Positions 18,430 to 27,080 of a stretch of 64,000 bases of DNA are shown in pieces. Numbering within the stretch: the first letter of the stretch is position 1; the number at the start of each line of letters is the position of its first letter. The position numbers and the translations under genes are program-made. The DNA comes from Lachnospira pectinoschiza (GTDB lineage: Bacteria; Bacillota; Clostridia; Lachnospirales; Lachnospiraceae), in contig NZ_FNHZ01000004.1 in the NCBI RefSeq assembly GCF_900103815.1, forward strand, positions 62,001-126,000, in the 5' to 3' direction. The notes under the pieces were generated by a model. The model saw only the letters and a program-made list of their open reading frames with translations. It searched no databases and was not told where the DNA came from.

Positions 18430-18622
18430 TTTGGACAGGCGCAAGGGCGGCGCTTGTTGCAAGGGCGGCGCTTATTGCAAGGGCGGCGCCGGTTACATGG
18501 GCGGCGCACAGATGATGCTAACCCCTAGGGGCCGCCATCAGATTCGCGCCGCGCCGGCCACATTTTACGTCAAGCCACGCCGATAGAGCCGGCGCCGCCA
18601 GGTCACGTATCACAGGCGCCGG
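18430..18622. repeat. GC-rich intergenic block with 18-bp tandem repeat
   Basis: About 190 bases of very high GC content within an AT-rich genome. The start is a tandem array of 18-bp units at 18441-18458, 18459-18476, 18477-18494 and a diverged 18495-18512, each with the core GGGCGGCGC. The remainder is full of GCCGGCGCC-like palindromes. No open frame is supported. It lies between the EetA-like gene and the ApbE gene of the same strand. The composition suggests a foreign or repeat-element origin. Confidence 0.75.
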
Positions 18623-18624
18623 CC

Positions 18625-19701
18625 TTACTCTGCCTTTGTAAAATTATAGTCCCCGATTCCATCACTAGTATAATAATTTCCATCATTATCAATTAGCACA
18701 CACTCCACACCATCAAGGGAGTTTATCAAAGCAAGTGCATCCTCTACCCCAAGGCAGTAACATGCAGTTGAAAGAGCGTCGCACTCAATTGAAGAAGCCC
18801 CAATAATAGATGAGCTAATGATGCCTTTATCTGCAGGGTAGCCGCTTGCGGCATCTAAGATGTGGTGGTAGCGCACTCCATTTTCCTCAAAATATCTCTC
18901 GTAATTACCAGAAGTGACCACGCAAAGGTCAGAGACACTAACCCCGCCGTAAACGCTAGTGGAATCAAGAGGGTCTGTAATGCCCACCTTCCAATTGCTG
19001 CCATCTGGCTTTGAGCCAATAGTCATGATGTTGCCGCCAAAATCTAGCAAGCCCACCACGCTTGAATCCTTAGCTAAAATCAGCTCTTTTACTAGGTCTG
19101 CTGCGTAGCCCTTAGCAATAGCCCCAAGGTCTAGCTGCACATTTTCAGAGGAAACCGTTAAAGTATTAGTCTCCTTATCAAGGCTTATATATTCACAGCC
19201 AGTGCCAACAAGCGCCGCTGCTATCTCATCATCAGTTGGTAGTTTCTCGTGATCTGTACCAATGCCCCAAAGATTAATTAAATTTCCAATAGTAATATCA
19301 AGAGCCCCATTAGACTCTTCATTTACCTTAAGGGCGTAGTCAATAACCTCAGTTAGCTCCTTAGAAATCACAAAGCTTGTCTGGCCTTTTGCAATCCCCT
19401 GATTTATACTGTAAAGCTCGCTAGTTTCAAGCTGGGCGCTAAAGATAGACTCTAATCTATCCACCTCGTCGTAGGCCTCATTTATAATTTCTGTTAAAGC
19501 CGCCTTGTCACTGCCATATAAACTTATGGACATGATTGTGTCAAAATGTAACTCTGATAGGCTAGCCGACTCAGTAGCTGAACTGCTACTAGTTTTCGTA
19601 TTAGTACAAGCTGTTAAATTCATCGCAAACACCAAAAGCACTAACAACAAACTGCCTAGCCTCTTATAATTTCTTTTTAGTATTTCCGATAAAGTAAACA
19701 T
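18625..19701 (-). CDS. apbE: ApbE lipoprotein, FAD:protein FMN transferase
   Basis: Transfers FMN from FAD to a threonine of target proteins outside the membrane, with Mg2+. The product is 358 aa with a signal peptide and lipobox NLTAC (Cys32). Family blocks are visible: HFDTIMSISLYG near the start, GALDITIGNLINLWGIG (about 132-148), LDLGAIAKGYAAD, and the metal-site IIGASSIECDALSTACYCLG (about 303-322). A substrate is encoded nearby: the FMN-binding domain of the 19891-21351 product. Corresponds to FmnB in Listeria. The start follows AGGTGAT. Confidence 0.9.
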   Translation of the reverse strand: MFTLSEILKRNYKRLGSLLLVLLVFAMNLTACTNTKTSSSSATESASLSELHFDTIMSISLYGSDKAALTEIINEAYDEVDRLESIFSAQLETSELYSINQGIAKGQTSFVISKELTEVIDYALKVNEESNGALDITIGNLINLWGIGTDHEKLPTDDEIAAALVGTGCEYISLDKETNTLTVSSENVQLDLGAIAKGYAADLVKELILAKDSSVVGLLDFGGNIMTIGSKPDGSNWKVGITDPLDSTSVYGGVSVSDLCVVTSGNYERYFEENGVRYHHILDAASGYPADKGIISSSIIGASSIECDALSTACYCLGVEDALALINSLDGVECVLIDNDGNYYTSDGIGDYNFTKAE

Positions 19702-19797
19702 TTTAAATCACCTGGCTACAAAACGTAGTCCTATCCCTTTCTTTTTAATCTATTGCTTTTCACTTTAAATATGAAAGCCACATCGTTTACATAAGAT

Positions 19798-19826
19798 AAT
19801 GCCAGTAAGTTACCCTACTGGCATTA
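19798..19826. terminator. Hairpin between FMN-binding gene and apbE
   Basis: AATGCCAGTA and TACTGGCATT, a 10-bp stem in the 189-base gap. The T-rich side is on the plus strand, so on the minus (coding) strand it is at best a weak terminator and might set relative expression within the cluster. Confidence 0.5.
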
Positions 19827-19890
19827 AATTTTAGTATAAATATTATATTTGTGTCAACTGCTAAACCCTCTAACGTGAACTTATACCTTA

Positions 19891-21351
19891 TTAATTCTTT
19901 GCCTTGGCTACTGCTGCATCATATGCTTTCTGAATAGCTGCTGATGAATATGTAGCACCTGAAACTGCGCTATAACCGCTGGCTGATAAACCACCTGCAG
20001 CTTTTTCTGAGCATGTATAATCTTCATCCGATACAGCAGCATTGTAATTAGCTACTGCTGAAACAATCTTATCATTACTAATTGTAATTGTTACAATGAT
20101 TGGATATTCATACATATCAACTGTTGCTGAAGCACTATATGTTCCATCTGCCTTATAAGTTCTTGTAGCTTCTGCCTGGGCGCTTCCTGTGGATGAAGAA
20201 GAGCCTTGGCTAGCTGATGAACTTCCTGCACTAGAACTAGCGGCGCTCGATGAGTCTGAACTTCCTGTTGAACTGCCAGCACTTGATGAGCCTGTACTTC
20301 CAGCACTTGTGCTAGCTGAGCCTGATGTATTTGTTGAGGCTGAATTACTTGAGCTTGCGTTAGATGTATCAACAGTAGTAGATGCATTTTCACTGCTAGC
20401 TTCCTCTGTTGATGAAGCCTCCTCTGATGCATTCTCCTCTGCTAGTTCTGTTACATTTTCAGCACTATCAGCCGCCACTTCTTCATCTTCCTCAAGGGCA
20501 TCAAGCATTGCCTGAAGCTCTGCGGCCTCTTTCTTTCTAGCCTCAATTCTTTCGCTTGCCTCTGCGTACTCACTAAACTGTGGGATTGTAATAAGGCAAA
20601 GGAGTGCCACTGCAAGAACTCCTGCAATAGATGTGCCTATTTTATCGAATTTAGCCACTTTAAAGGCATCTGCCTTCTTGTATTTTGCAAGGACTGCCTT
20701 TCTTACACGCATAATCACGTATGTAAAGTATAAAACGCTGTAAGCAATGATTGTGATTAGGGCGCCTTTATCGGCAGATTGAATCTTAGTCGCCTGCATT
20801 GTTACCCCATGAACGTATGTAAGGAAATAGAAGAGATAGGCTGTTCTTTGAAGATTCTTCCAAGTCTTTGCCTTAAACTTACGTCTAATTGCCTTTACTG
20901 AAGTTACCCCAAGGTAGATCATTTGCACTAAAAGCACTGTTCCGCAAATGATACTTACAAGTAAGCTCTTTGACATTACGCTGGCGTTCTTTGCTGCCAT
21001 TCCAATGTAGGATGGGCCAAAGATTGCAAGGTGGGCAAACATCAAGATGCAGGACATGATTGATAACTCTCCCCTAATCATCATGAGCTTCTTAATGAGC
21101 TTGCTGCCGTTTTTTAGGGCACCTGTAAACATTACAATGTAAAAACCTGCAATTCCTAAGGTTCCCTTTGTAAATATACCTAGGATATAAGTTTCTACGA
21201 AATCCGACATAGTTACATTTTTATAAATAAAATATGCAACTGCTGTTATTATAAACGAGCCGGCGTAAAAATAAGCCGGATATTTCTTAATGTGATCCGC
21301 AAAGAACCACACTAAAGCACACATTAAAATAAGTCCAACAATGAAAACCAT
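19891..21351 (-). CDS. Ferric-reductase-like membrane protein with FMN-binding domain
   Basis: Membrane electron-transfer protein of 486 aa. Residues 1-260 hold about six transmembrane helices resembling the ferric reductase/MsrQ heme-binding fold, with histidines in helices at His107 and His181 as plausible heme ligands. A Ser/Ala-rich linker (about 295-395) leads to a C-terminal FMN_bind domain (398-486). Its SGATYSS motif (464-470) is the ApbE flavinylation signature, with Thr467 the predicted FMN site. Electrons would pass from the membrane to a surface FMN. It follows the Tp47-like gene by 30 bases and precedes apbE. Confidence 0.8.
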   Translation of the reverse strand: MVFIVGLILMCALVWFFADHIKKYPAYFYAGSFIITAVAYFIYKNVTMSDFVETYILGIFTKGTLGIAGFYIVMFTGALKNGSKLIKKLMMIRGELSIMSCILMFAHLAIFGPSYIGMAAKNASVMSKSLLVSIICGTVLLVQMIYLGVTSVKAIRRKFKAKTWKNLQRTAYLFYFLTYVHGVTMQATKIQSADKGALITIIAYSVLYFTYVIMRVRKAVLAKYKKADAFKVAKFDKIGTSIAGVLAVALLCLITIPQFSEYAEASERIEARKKEAAELQAMLDALEEDEEVAADSAENVTELAEENASEEASSTEEASSENASTTVDTSNASSSNSASTNTSGSASTSAGSTGSSSAGSSTGSSDSSSAASSSAGSSSASQGSSSSTGSAQAEATRTYKADGTYSASATVDMYEYPIIVTITISNDKIVSAVANYNAAVSDEDYTCSEKAAGGLSASGYSAVSGATYSSAAIQKAYDAAVAKAKN

Positions 21352-21381
21352 TTAAAGTTTTCCTCCACTATATATAAATTT

Positions 21382-23001
21382 TTACGCTCTCTTCTTTCTT
21401 CTAAGAATTTCCTCTCCTGTGATTACTGCAAGGGCAAGGATTGCAACTACTACATATACTGCTGTCTTAGCTGAATCGTTAGTGTCTGTATCCTCTGTTG
21501 CTGTTTCGCTTGCTGCAGCTGCAACTGTTACTTCTTCTGCTGCAACTTCTTCGGCCTCGATGTCGCCTTCTACAAGCTCGCTTTCTTCAGCTGCTACTTC
21601 TTCGCTAGCTTCTGCCTTAACAACTGTACCTGTGATTGTACCGTAACCTGGTACTGTTAAAACCACTTCATAGCTTGCTGCCTCTGGGAATAATGTCTTA
21701 GCACCACGACCTGATGTCTTAGCTTCAAGGTTAACGCTGCCATCCTCGTTAAAGAGCACGCTTGCGCCATTGCTAATTGTTGTTCCATCTACTGTTAATG
21801 TTGCAGATGAAAGAGCTGATAAGAAGTCGGCAAGAGATACATTTTCATTATTAATAACTAACGCATTGTCCTGAATTGTAATGTCGCCCTCTGAAATGTT
21901 TGCTGATACAACCACATCAACTGTCATGTCTTCGTAATTGTCATCAGTAAGTGTTACTGTATATGCGCCTGCAGCTACATTTTCAGAAAAGCTAATAGCG
22001 TATCCTGACTCTGTTGCTGCCACTGTGTAATCTGTGCCCTCAACTAATGAACCAACTGATGCCACATTATAGTTTGTGCCTGCTGGTGCTGTAACTGTTA
22101 AGTCAGCTGTGTTGTTGTTTGTGTTGTTAGCCTCTGTTGCTGTTACGCTAGCTGAATCATCAAGTAAGTTCTTAACCTTTAGCTCGCCTACGTTATATGT
22201 GTTCTTTGAAAATGTAGCAACGCCGCTTTCATCTGTTGTCTTATAGATGTAAGTTACTGAGCTAATTGTCTTACCTGTAAGTCCAGTTAAAGAAGCTGTG
22301 TAAGGATTGTTGCCGTGTGGCTCTGTGAAGTCTTCTTCAACTGCCCATGAGAACTCATAAGCCTGGAACCAAAGGTTTGCTGAGTGATATAAAGGATAAG
22401 ACTGACCGTCTGTTGTTGTTACATAAGCACCTTCGATGTTCTTACCTGAATCAAGAGCTGAACCATCATTTGCATAAATGTAAACGATATAGTTACCCCA
22501 AGGTGTATCTGTTGAGATTGAAGAGCTTGCATCAGCTGCTACATCTGTGTTTGTTAAACCAACGTATGCGCTAATTGATCCGTCGCTTGCGATTTCCTTA
22601 TAAACAGACAATTCGCTAGCTGATTCTGTGAAGCCTCTTGAAAGCAAGCTTGCTACTGCGCTGTTTGTGCCAGCTACTGCTGCTTCATAAACTGACTTCT
22701 CAATTCTTACTGGAACATTGCTGATACCGTAAATAGATGTCTCACCTGTTGACTCGTCTGTAGTGTAAGCTGAGTTAACAAATGACTTATACTTTGATGT
22801 TGTAGCACTTGTGATAGTGTCGTATCCATCTGCTGCTACTGCTGCGCTATCTCCTAATTCGCTAGAGAAATACTCTCCGTATGTAAGATAGCTTAATGTA
22901 CCGTATACATATTCGTCTGCAGCCTTTGCGCTAACTGCAGGAATACTTGCTGCTACTAATACTAAAGCAAGTACTGTAGCTAAAATCTTATTGATTTTCA
23001 T
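21382..23001 (-). CDS. Secreted, anchored Tp47-like surface protein
   Basis: Surface protein of 539 aa with signal peptide (1-28, cleaved near SAKAADE). An N-terminal region (about 30-280) begins YVYGTLSYLTYGEYFSSELG and resembles the Tp47 domain of clostridial proteins often found beside FMN-binding proteins. An acidic Ala/Glu-rich stalk follows (about 455-505), then a C-terminal hydrophobic helix ending EEILRRKKRA, a membrane anchor. No LPXTG motif. The function is unknown. As first gene of the redox cluster it may be the substrate-facing or structural component. The family match is from memory of the sequence pattern only. Confidence 0.6.
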   Translation of the reverse strand: MKINKILATVLALVLVAASIPAVSAKAADEYVYGTLSYLTYGEYFSSELGDSAAVAADGYDTITSATTSKYKSFVNSAYTTDESTGETSIYGISNVPVRIEKSVYEAAVAGTNSAVASLLSRGFTESASELSVYKEIASDGSISAYVGLTNTDVAADASSSISTDTPWGNYIVYIYANDGSALDSGKNIEGAYVTTTDGQSYPLYHSANLWFQAYEFSWAVEEDFTEPHGNNPYTASLTGLTGKTISSVTYIYKTTDESGVATFSKNTYNVGELKVKNLLDDSASVTATEANNTNNNTADLTVTAPAGTNYNVASVGSLVEGTDYTVAATESGYAISFSENVAAGAYTVTLTDDNYEDMTVDVVVSANISEGDITIQDNALVINNENVSLADFLSALSSATLTVDGTTISNGASVLFNEDGSVNLEAKTSGRGAKTLFPEAASYEVVLTVPGYGTITGTVVKAEASEEVAAEESELVEGDIEAEEVAAEEVTVAAAASETATEDTDTNDSAKTAVYVVVAILALAVITGEEILRRKKRA

Positions 23002-23115
23002 TTTTTCCTCCCTATTTTTTATAAAACTAATGAAAATGTTACGAAAACCTAAAGTTTTTTAGTTTAATCAATCTAAATTATGTTTTACATTACTAAATTG
23101 TGTTCAACTAAACTA

Positions 23116-23162
23116 ACTCGAGTTCGAGTAAGATAATATCATAAAATTATTTAGGAGGTCAA
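23116..23162 (-). promoter_or_regulatory. Promoter and candidate operator of the redox cluster
   Basis: Minus-strand TTGACC (23157-23162), 18 bases, TATTAT (23133-23138). Three bases beyond the -10 lies an inverted repeat ACTCGA-N2-TCGAGT (23116-23129), at the expected start site, where a repressor would block initiation. The coding start is about 115 bases further on. Confidence 0.55.
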
Positions 23163-23276
23163 TAATCCTTATTGATAGTTTTTCTTATTTAGTTAAAATT
23201 TTAAATTGTACACAATCTTTTTTTAGCTGCAAGTCACAACGCTCTTCTCCTTATTGTCTTTTCTTGCAATAAAAAA

Positions 23277-23304
23277 AAGAGCCGCAATCCTAATTACGAC
23301 TCTT
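23277..23304 (-). terminator. Terminator of the P1 peptidase gene
   Basis: AAGAG-CG-AAT pairs with ATT-CG-CTCTT (two mismatches), followed on the minus strand by eight or more T. The rest of the 23163-23430 gap holds a short duplicated ACGCTTCCCGCACA at about 23381-23422 and nothing else recognised. Confidence 0.8.
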
Positions 23305-23430
23305 CCTAAATTTACCTTTTGTTTCCTAGATTAGCTGCACTTCACACTCTTTCCCGTTCGCACTTCGTGCACACTTCTAACACGCTTCCCGCACATTTCC
23401 TATACGCTTCCCGCACACTTACTGCCAAGC

Positions 23431-24432
23431 CTAGTTTGCAAAATCCTCATAGGCCTTTAGCCCATAAGCTGGCTTTGCCTGCTTAACCGCATCAATTACA
23501 GCTTTCTCCATAACGAAGGCTGCAAGCATACCAACTGTATTAACATCCGACTCCACATTTCCTGTTGAAGCCGCATAAATACTGTCTCCATCCATCATGC
23601 TATGCACCGGATTAATAGTTCTTGCATAACCATTGTGGGCCATACCAGCAATCTTGCAAAGCATCGCCTTAGGGAACTTGGCATTAGTTACAATCAAGCC
23701 AATTGTAGTATTAGTGGAAGCCTTTGACTCTGCGAGATCAATCTTACCACTCTCACCTGCATTTCCCATAGACGCCTTCTCAGTCCATGATAATATTTCA
23801 TCAAAAGAACTTGCAAGCCCTGTCCTATCCTTATTCATCAAGCCTGCGATAACCTTGCCATCCTCATAAACGTCACCAACTGCGTTAACCGCCACGATTG
23901 CGCCTACTTTAAGCTCGCCTAATTCTACTGCAAATGTGCCTAAACCTGACTTCATCATTCTGTCGGGGCCACAACATTTTCCCACAGATGCTCCTGTTCC
24001 AGCGCCCACGTTACCTCTCTTTGGGCTCTCATAACTAGCGTTCTCGCAAGCCTTGTAACCCGCATCCTTACCTGGACGAACATCAGCTCTTCCAACTCCA
24101 AGGTCAAATATACAAGCCTCCGGCACCAAAGGCACCTTGGCAACTCCCACATCTAGGCCAATACCTCTCTCTGATAAATACTCAAGTACACCGCCAGCCG
24201 CATCAAGGCCGAAAGCGCTGCCCCCTGATAATAAAACACCATTAATTTCATTTGCCGCCATTAGTGGATTTAAAATCTGCGAATCCCTAGAAGCTGGGCC
24301 GCCGCCTCTAATGTCCACTCCCGCAGCTGACATTTCATCAAATAAAATCACTGTTGATCCTGTTGCCGCCTCTTCGTCAGTGTAATGACCAACCTTAAAG
24401 CCGCCAACCTCCATTAAATCAATCTCTCTCAT
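23431..24432 (-). CDS. P1 family peptidase (DmpA/BapA type)
   Basis: N-terminal nucleophile hydrolase of 333 aa, peptidase family S58/P1. These enzymes autocleave and remove N-terminal D- or beta-amino acids or act as aminopeptidases. The core VLLSGGSAFGLDAAGGVLEYL (67-87) and GNVGAGTGASVGK (140-152) are family marks. The expected autocleavage is before Thr242 in NTTIG, leaving Thr as nucleophile. No signal peptide, so cytoplasmic. It lies downstream of an ECF S component whose terminator intervenes, so it is probably transcribed separately. The start follows AAAAGGAGTTTAT. Confidence 0.85.
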   Translation of the reverse strand: MREIDLMEVGGFKVGHYTDEEAATGSTVILFDEMSAAGVDIRGGGPASRDSQILNPLMAANEINGVLLSGGSAFGLDAAGGVLEYLSERGIGLDVGVAKVPLVPEACIFDLGVGRADVRPGKDAGYKACENASYESPKRGNVGAGTGASVGKCCGPDRMMKSGLGTFAVELGELKVGAIVAVNAVGDVYEDGKVIAGLMNKDRTGLASSFDEILSWTEKASMGNAGESGKIDLAESKASTNTTIGLIVTNAKFPKAMLCKIAGMAHNGYARTINPVHSMMDGDSIYAASTGNVESDVNTVGMLAAFVMEKAVIDAVKQAKPAYGLKAYEDFAN

Positions 24433-24519
24433 ATAAACTCCTTTTTATGAAAATGTATTCCTATATCAATTTTCTTTATTACCATTCTAATTTATTAAAG
24501 CATTATTTTTATCAAAAAA

Positions 24520-24577
24520 GAACAGCCAAATGTTATAACAATAATTACTACTGTTATTCTAGCACATTTAGCTGTTC
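24520..24577 (-). terminator. Terminator of the ECF S component gene
   Basis: GAACAGCCAAATGT (24520-24533) pairs with ACATTTAGCTGTTC (24564-24577), with six T following on the minus strand. The loop contains a smaller TAACA/TGTTA stem. Confidence 0.85.
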
Positions 24578-24601
24578 CTTATATTACAAATTCATTTAGT
24601 T

Positions 24602-25300
24602 TTAAGCCGACTCGCCTAAATTCTTATTATCAACTACATCCTTTGCTACGCCTTCCTTATAGCTAGCACTTATGGGTGTATCTGCCTTATTAACTGTATG
24701 TGTTAAAGCCTGGCAAACTGCAGAGCCAATAATAGTCGAAGCAATAGCCTCTACTATACCGTTTACAGCTACTAAACCAAGCATGAAAAAGAGTAAGCTA
24801 AAACCGCCATTACCAGTATAACCGCCAGTTAATGACTCATTGCCTAACCATGTATCCTTAAACATTAACCAGTTACCTGCGATGTAAAGAACCGTATTAG
24901 TAATAGGTGTTAAGAAGCAGCAAATTGTGATTGCCACTGCCTTGTTAAGCTTAAGCTTTCTAAAGCCAAGATAAATCAAAGCTGGAATTAAACCAACTAA
25001 AATTCTGTTACCTACTAATAAAATGAATGTCTTTACTGGACTAACCTGTAACATCTGTTGTCCTAATACGCTTGAAAAACTCTGTGAAAATGATGTTAAA
25101 CCAAATACTAAACCTAAGAAAGCGCCTGCCTTAGGTCCAAGAATAATTCCACCAACTGCAACAGGAATTACAATTAAAGTAATCTGAATTCCCCATGGTG
25201 TCATTAAATAACCTAGTGGTGTAAAAGCCATAATAAGAATGATAGCTGTTAAAACACCTAACTCAACTAACTTGCGAACATTTAATTTGTTCTTATTCAT
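24602..25300 (-). CDS. ECF transporter substrate-binding (S) component
   Basis: Integral membrane protein of 232 aa with about six helices, the vitamin-binding subunit of an energy-coupling factor importer. Features are LVELGVLTAIILIMAFTPLGYL (the N-terminal helix that contacts EcfT) and GIILGPKAGAFLGLVFGL. The start is the MNKNKLNVRK methionine at 25300, with GGAGGAGCAAT before it. The longer open frame runs into a structured leader. Specificity is unclear: the sequence reminds me of pantothenate-type (PanT) members, but riboflavin or another vitamin is possible. The shared EcfA/EcfT module is not in this window. Confidence 0.75.
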   Translation of the reverse strand: MNKNKLNVRKLVELGVLTAIILIMAFTPLGYLMTPWGIQITLIVIPVAVGGIILGPKAGAFLGLVFGLTSFSQSFSSVLGQQMLQVSPVKTFILLVGNRILVGLIPALIYLGFRKLKLNKAVAITICCFLTPITNTVLYIAGNWLMFKDTWLGNESLTGGYTGNGGFSLLFFMLGLVAVNGIVEAIASTIIGSAVCQALTHTVNKADTPISASYKEGVAKDVVDNKNLGESA

Positions 25301-25429
25301 ATTGCTCCTCCTTACTGTCGTTCTCGCCCTAAGCGGATACAACGTAAACAACCCATGAATGACCATATGCTTTAATTGGCTGCACTTAACTTATGCGCCA
25401 AGCCCAAATCTAGTCATTCTTTATATCGG
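25301..25429 (-). promoter_or_regulatory. Structured leader of the ECF S gene
   Basis: The leader of roughly 130 bases contains GAATGAC (5') and GTCATTC (3') arms closing a region with inner GGCT/AGCC and GCGC/GTGC stems, then a GTTG/CGAC hairpin before the ribosome binding site. Vitamin ECF genes often have riboswitches. I could not match this to a named class, so only structure is claimed. Confidence 0.35.
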
Positions 25430-25565
25430 ATTTCCTGCATAAGTATATGATAGATTAAAGAAAAAAACAACTAATTTTTATGAAAATGTATACAATATAC
25501 AAAAATTTTCCCCTTATAAATTTAACTCTCCCATGATCATCTTATAGATAATATATAAAGGCAAA

Positions 25566-25597
25566 AAAACAAAGGGCTTGTAGTAAACTACAAGCCC
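25566..25597 (-). terminator. Terminator of tuf
   Basis: GGGCTTGTAG/CTACAAGCCC with a 4-base loop, followed on the minus strand by TTTGTTTTTTT. Confidence 0.92.
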
Positions 25598-25657
25598 CTT
25601 GGCGTCCGAACTATAAATTATATATATTAAATCTAATTATGTCTAAATGATTTAAAA

Positions 25658-26851
25658 TTATTCAATGATTGTTGCAACAGCACCAGAACCAACTGTTCTA
25701 CCACCCTCACGGATAGCGAAACGAAGACCCTGCTCCATAGCTACGTTATGGATAAGTTCAACTGTCATTTCTACGTTATCACCAGGCATGCACATTTCTG
25801 TACCAGCAGGTAATTCACAAACACCAGTAACATCAGTTGTTCTGAAGTAGAACTGTGGTCTGTAGTTGTTGAAGAATGGAGTATGACGTCCACCTTCGTC
25901 CTTTGTTAATACGTAAACCTGAGCTGTAAACTTGTGGTGTGGTGTGATTGAACCTGGCTTACAAAGAACCTGACCTCTCTGGATCTCGTCTCTCTGAACA
26001 CCTCTAAGAAGTGCACCAATGTTATCACCTGGCTGAGCTTCATCAAGAAGCTTTCTGAACATTTCGATACCAGTAACAACAACCTTACGGATGTCTTCAT
26101 GGATACCAACGATTTCAACTTCTTCGTTAACCTTAAGGATACCTCTTTCTACTCTACCTGTAGCAACTGTACCACGACCTGTGATAGAGAAGATATCTTC
26201 GATAGGCATAAGGAATGGCTTATCTGTATCTCTTTCTGGATCTGGAACATACTCATCGATTGTATGCATAAGTTCAAGAATCTTGTCGCCCCATTCTGAG
26301 TTAGGATCTTCAAGAGCCTTAAGAGCTGAACCCTGGATGATTGGTGTATCATCGCCTGGGAAGTCATATTCGTTAAGAAGTTCTCTGATTTCCATATCTA
26401 CTAATTCAAGAAGTTCTGGATCATCAACCATATCACACTTGTTCATGAATACTACGATGTAAGGAACACCAACCTGTCTTGAAAGAAGGATATGTTCTCT
26501 TGTCTGAGCCATAACACCATCAGTAGCAGCAACTACTAAGATACCAGCATCCATCTGAGCAGCACCTGTGATCATGTTCTTTACATAATCAGCATGGCCT
26601 GGACAGTCAACGTGAGCGTAGTGTCTCTTCTCTGTTTCGTACTCAACGTGAGCAGTAGAGATTGTGATACCTCTTTCTCTTTCTTCTGGAGCCTTATCAA
26701 TATTTTCAAATGCAACAGCTTCACCTGTACCAAGTCTCTCATGAAGAGTCTTTGTGATAGCAGCTGTTAATGTTGTCTTACCGTGATCAACGTGTCCGAT
26801 TGTACCAATGTTACAATGTGGTTTTGTTCTTTCAAATTTAGCCTTTGCCAT
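25658..26851 (-). CDS. tuf: Elongation factor Tu
   Basis: GTPase delivering aminoacyl-tRNA to the ribosome, 397 aa. G1 is GHVDHGKTT (19-27), G3 is [10 protein letters not shown]4 is NKCD, and domains 2 and 3 are complete, ending [15 protein letters not shown]. It follows fusA after about 230 bases but has its own promoter and terminator. Canonical in every respect. Confidence 0.98.
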   Translation of the reverse strand: MAKAKFERTKPHCNIGTIGHVDHGKTTLTAAITKTLHERLGTGEAVAFENIDKAPEERERGITISTAHVEYETEKRHYAHVDCPGHADYVKNMITGAAQMDAGILVVAATDGVMAQTREHILLSRQVGVPYIVVFMNKCDMVDDPELLELVDMEIRELLNEYDFPGDDTPIIQGSALKALEDPNSEWGDKILELMHTIDEYVPDPERDTDKPFLMPIEDIFSITGRGTVATGRVERGILKVNEEVEIVGIHEDIRKVVVTGIEMFRKLLDEAQPGDNIGALLRGVQRDEIQRGQVLCKPGSITPHHKFTAQVYVLTKDEGGRHTPFFNNYRPQFYFRTTDVTGVCELPAGTEMCMPGDNVEMTVELIHNVAMEQGLRFAIREGGRTVGSGAVATIIE

Positions 26852-26925
26852 TATTTAAAATCCTCCTTAATAATAACCAACTTTGATTAGTTGCCCGAAT
26901 TTCGGGATTATCATAGCTGATATAT

Positions 26926-26954
26926 ATTATATTTCATTTCTGAAATTTTTTCAA
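26926..26954 (-). promoter_or_regulatory. Promoter of tuf
   Basis: Minus-strand TTGAAA (26949-26954), 17 bases, perfect TATAAT (26926-26931). A CCCGAA/TTCGGG hairpin at 26894-26906 lies in the short leader. Confidence 0.7.
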
Positions 26955-26990
26955 CAATAATTTATTGTGATTATTGTCAAATATCTTTAT

Positions 26991-27020
26991 TACAAGATGA
27001 AGGCAAGCCTTCATCTTGTA
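26991..27020. repeat. Perfect 14-bp palindrome between fusA and tuf
   Basis: TACAAGATGAAGGC and GCCTTCATCTTGTA separated by only two bases. It has no T-run on the minus strand, so it may be a partial terminator or a cleavage-resistant 3' end for the fusA message. Confidence 0.6.
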
Positions 27021-27080
27021 GTTATACACTATATAATAAAACCTTAGGTTTTTATTAACTAATGTTACAGGAAACTTATA

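Noticed and set aside
18430..18622. Small GC-rich reading frame across the 18-bp repeats
   Set aside because: No ribosome binding site or plausible start, and palindromes dominate the sequence.
20091..20515. Frames rich in Gln/His or Glu/Leu/Pro over the Ser-rich linker
   Set aside because: They are shadows of the low-complexity linker of the FMN-binding membrane protein.
25422..25429. TATATCGG as a sigma-28 -10 element upstream of the ECF S gene
   Set aside because: No GTTAAG or CTAAAG element lies 15 bases upstream of it.
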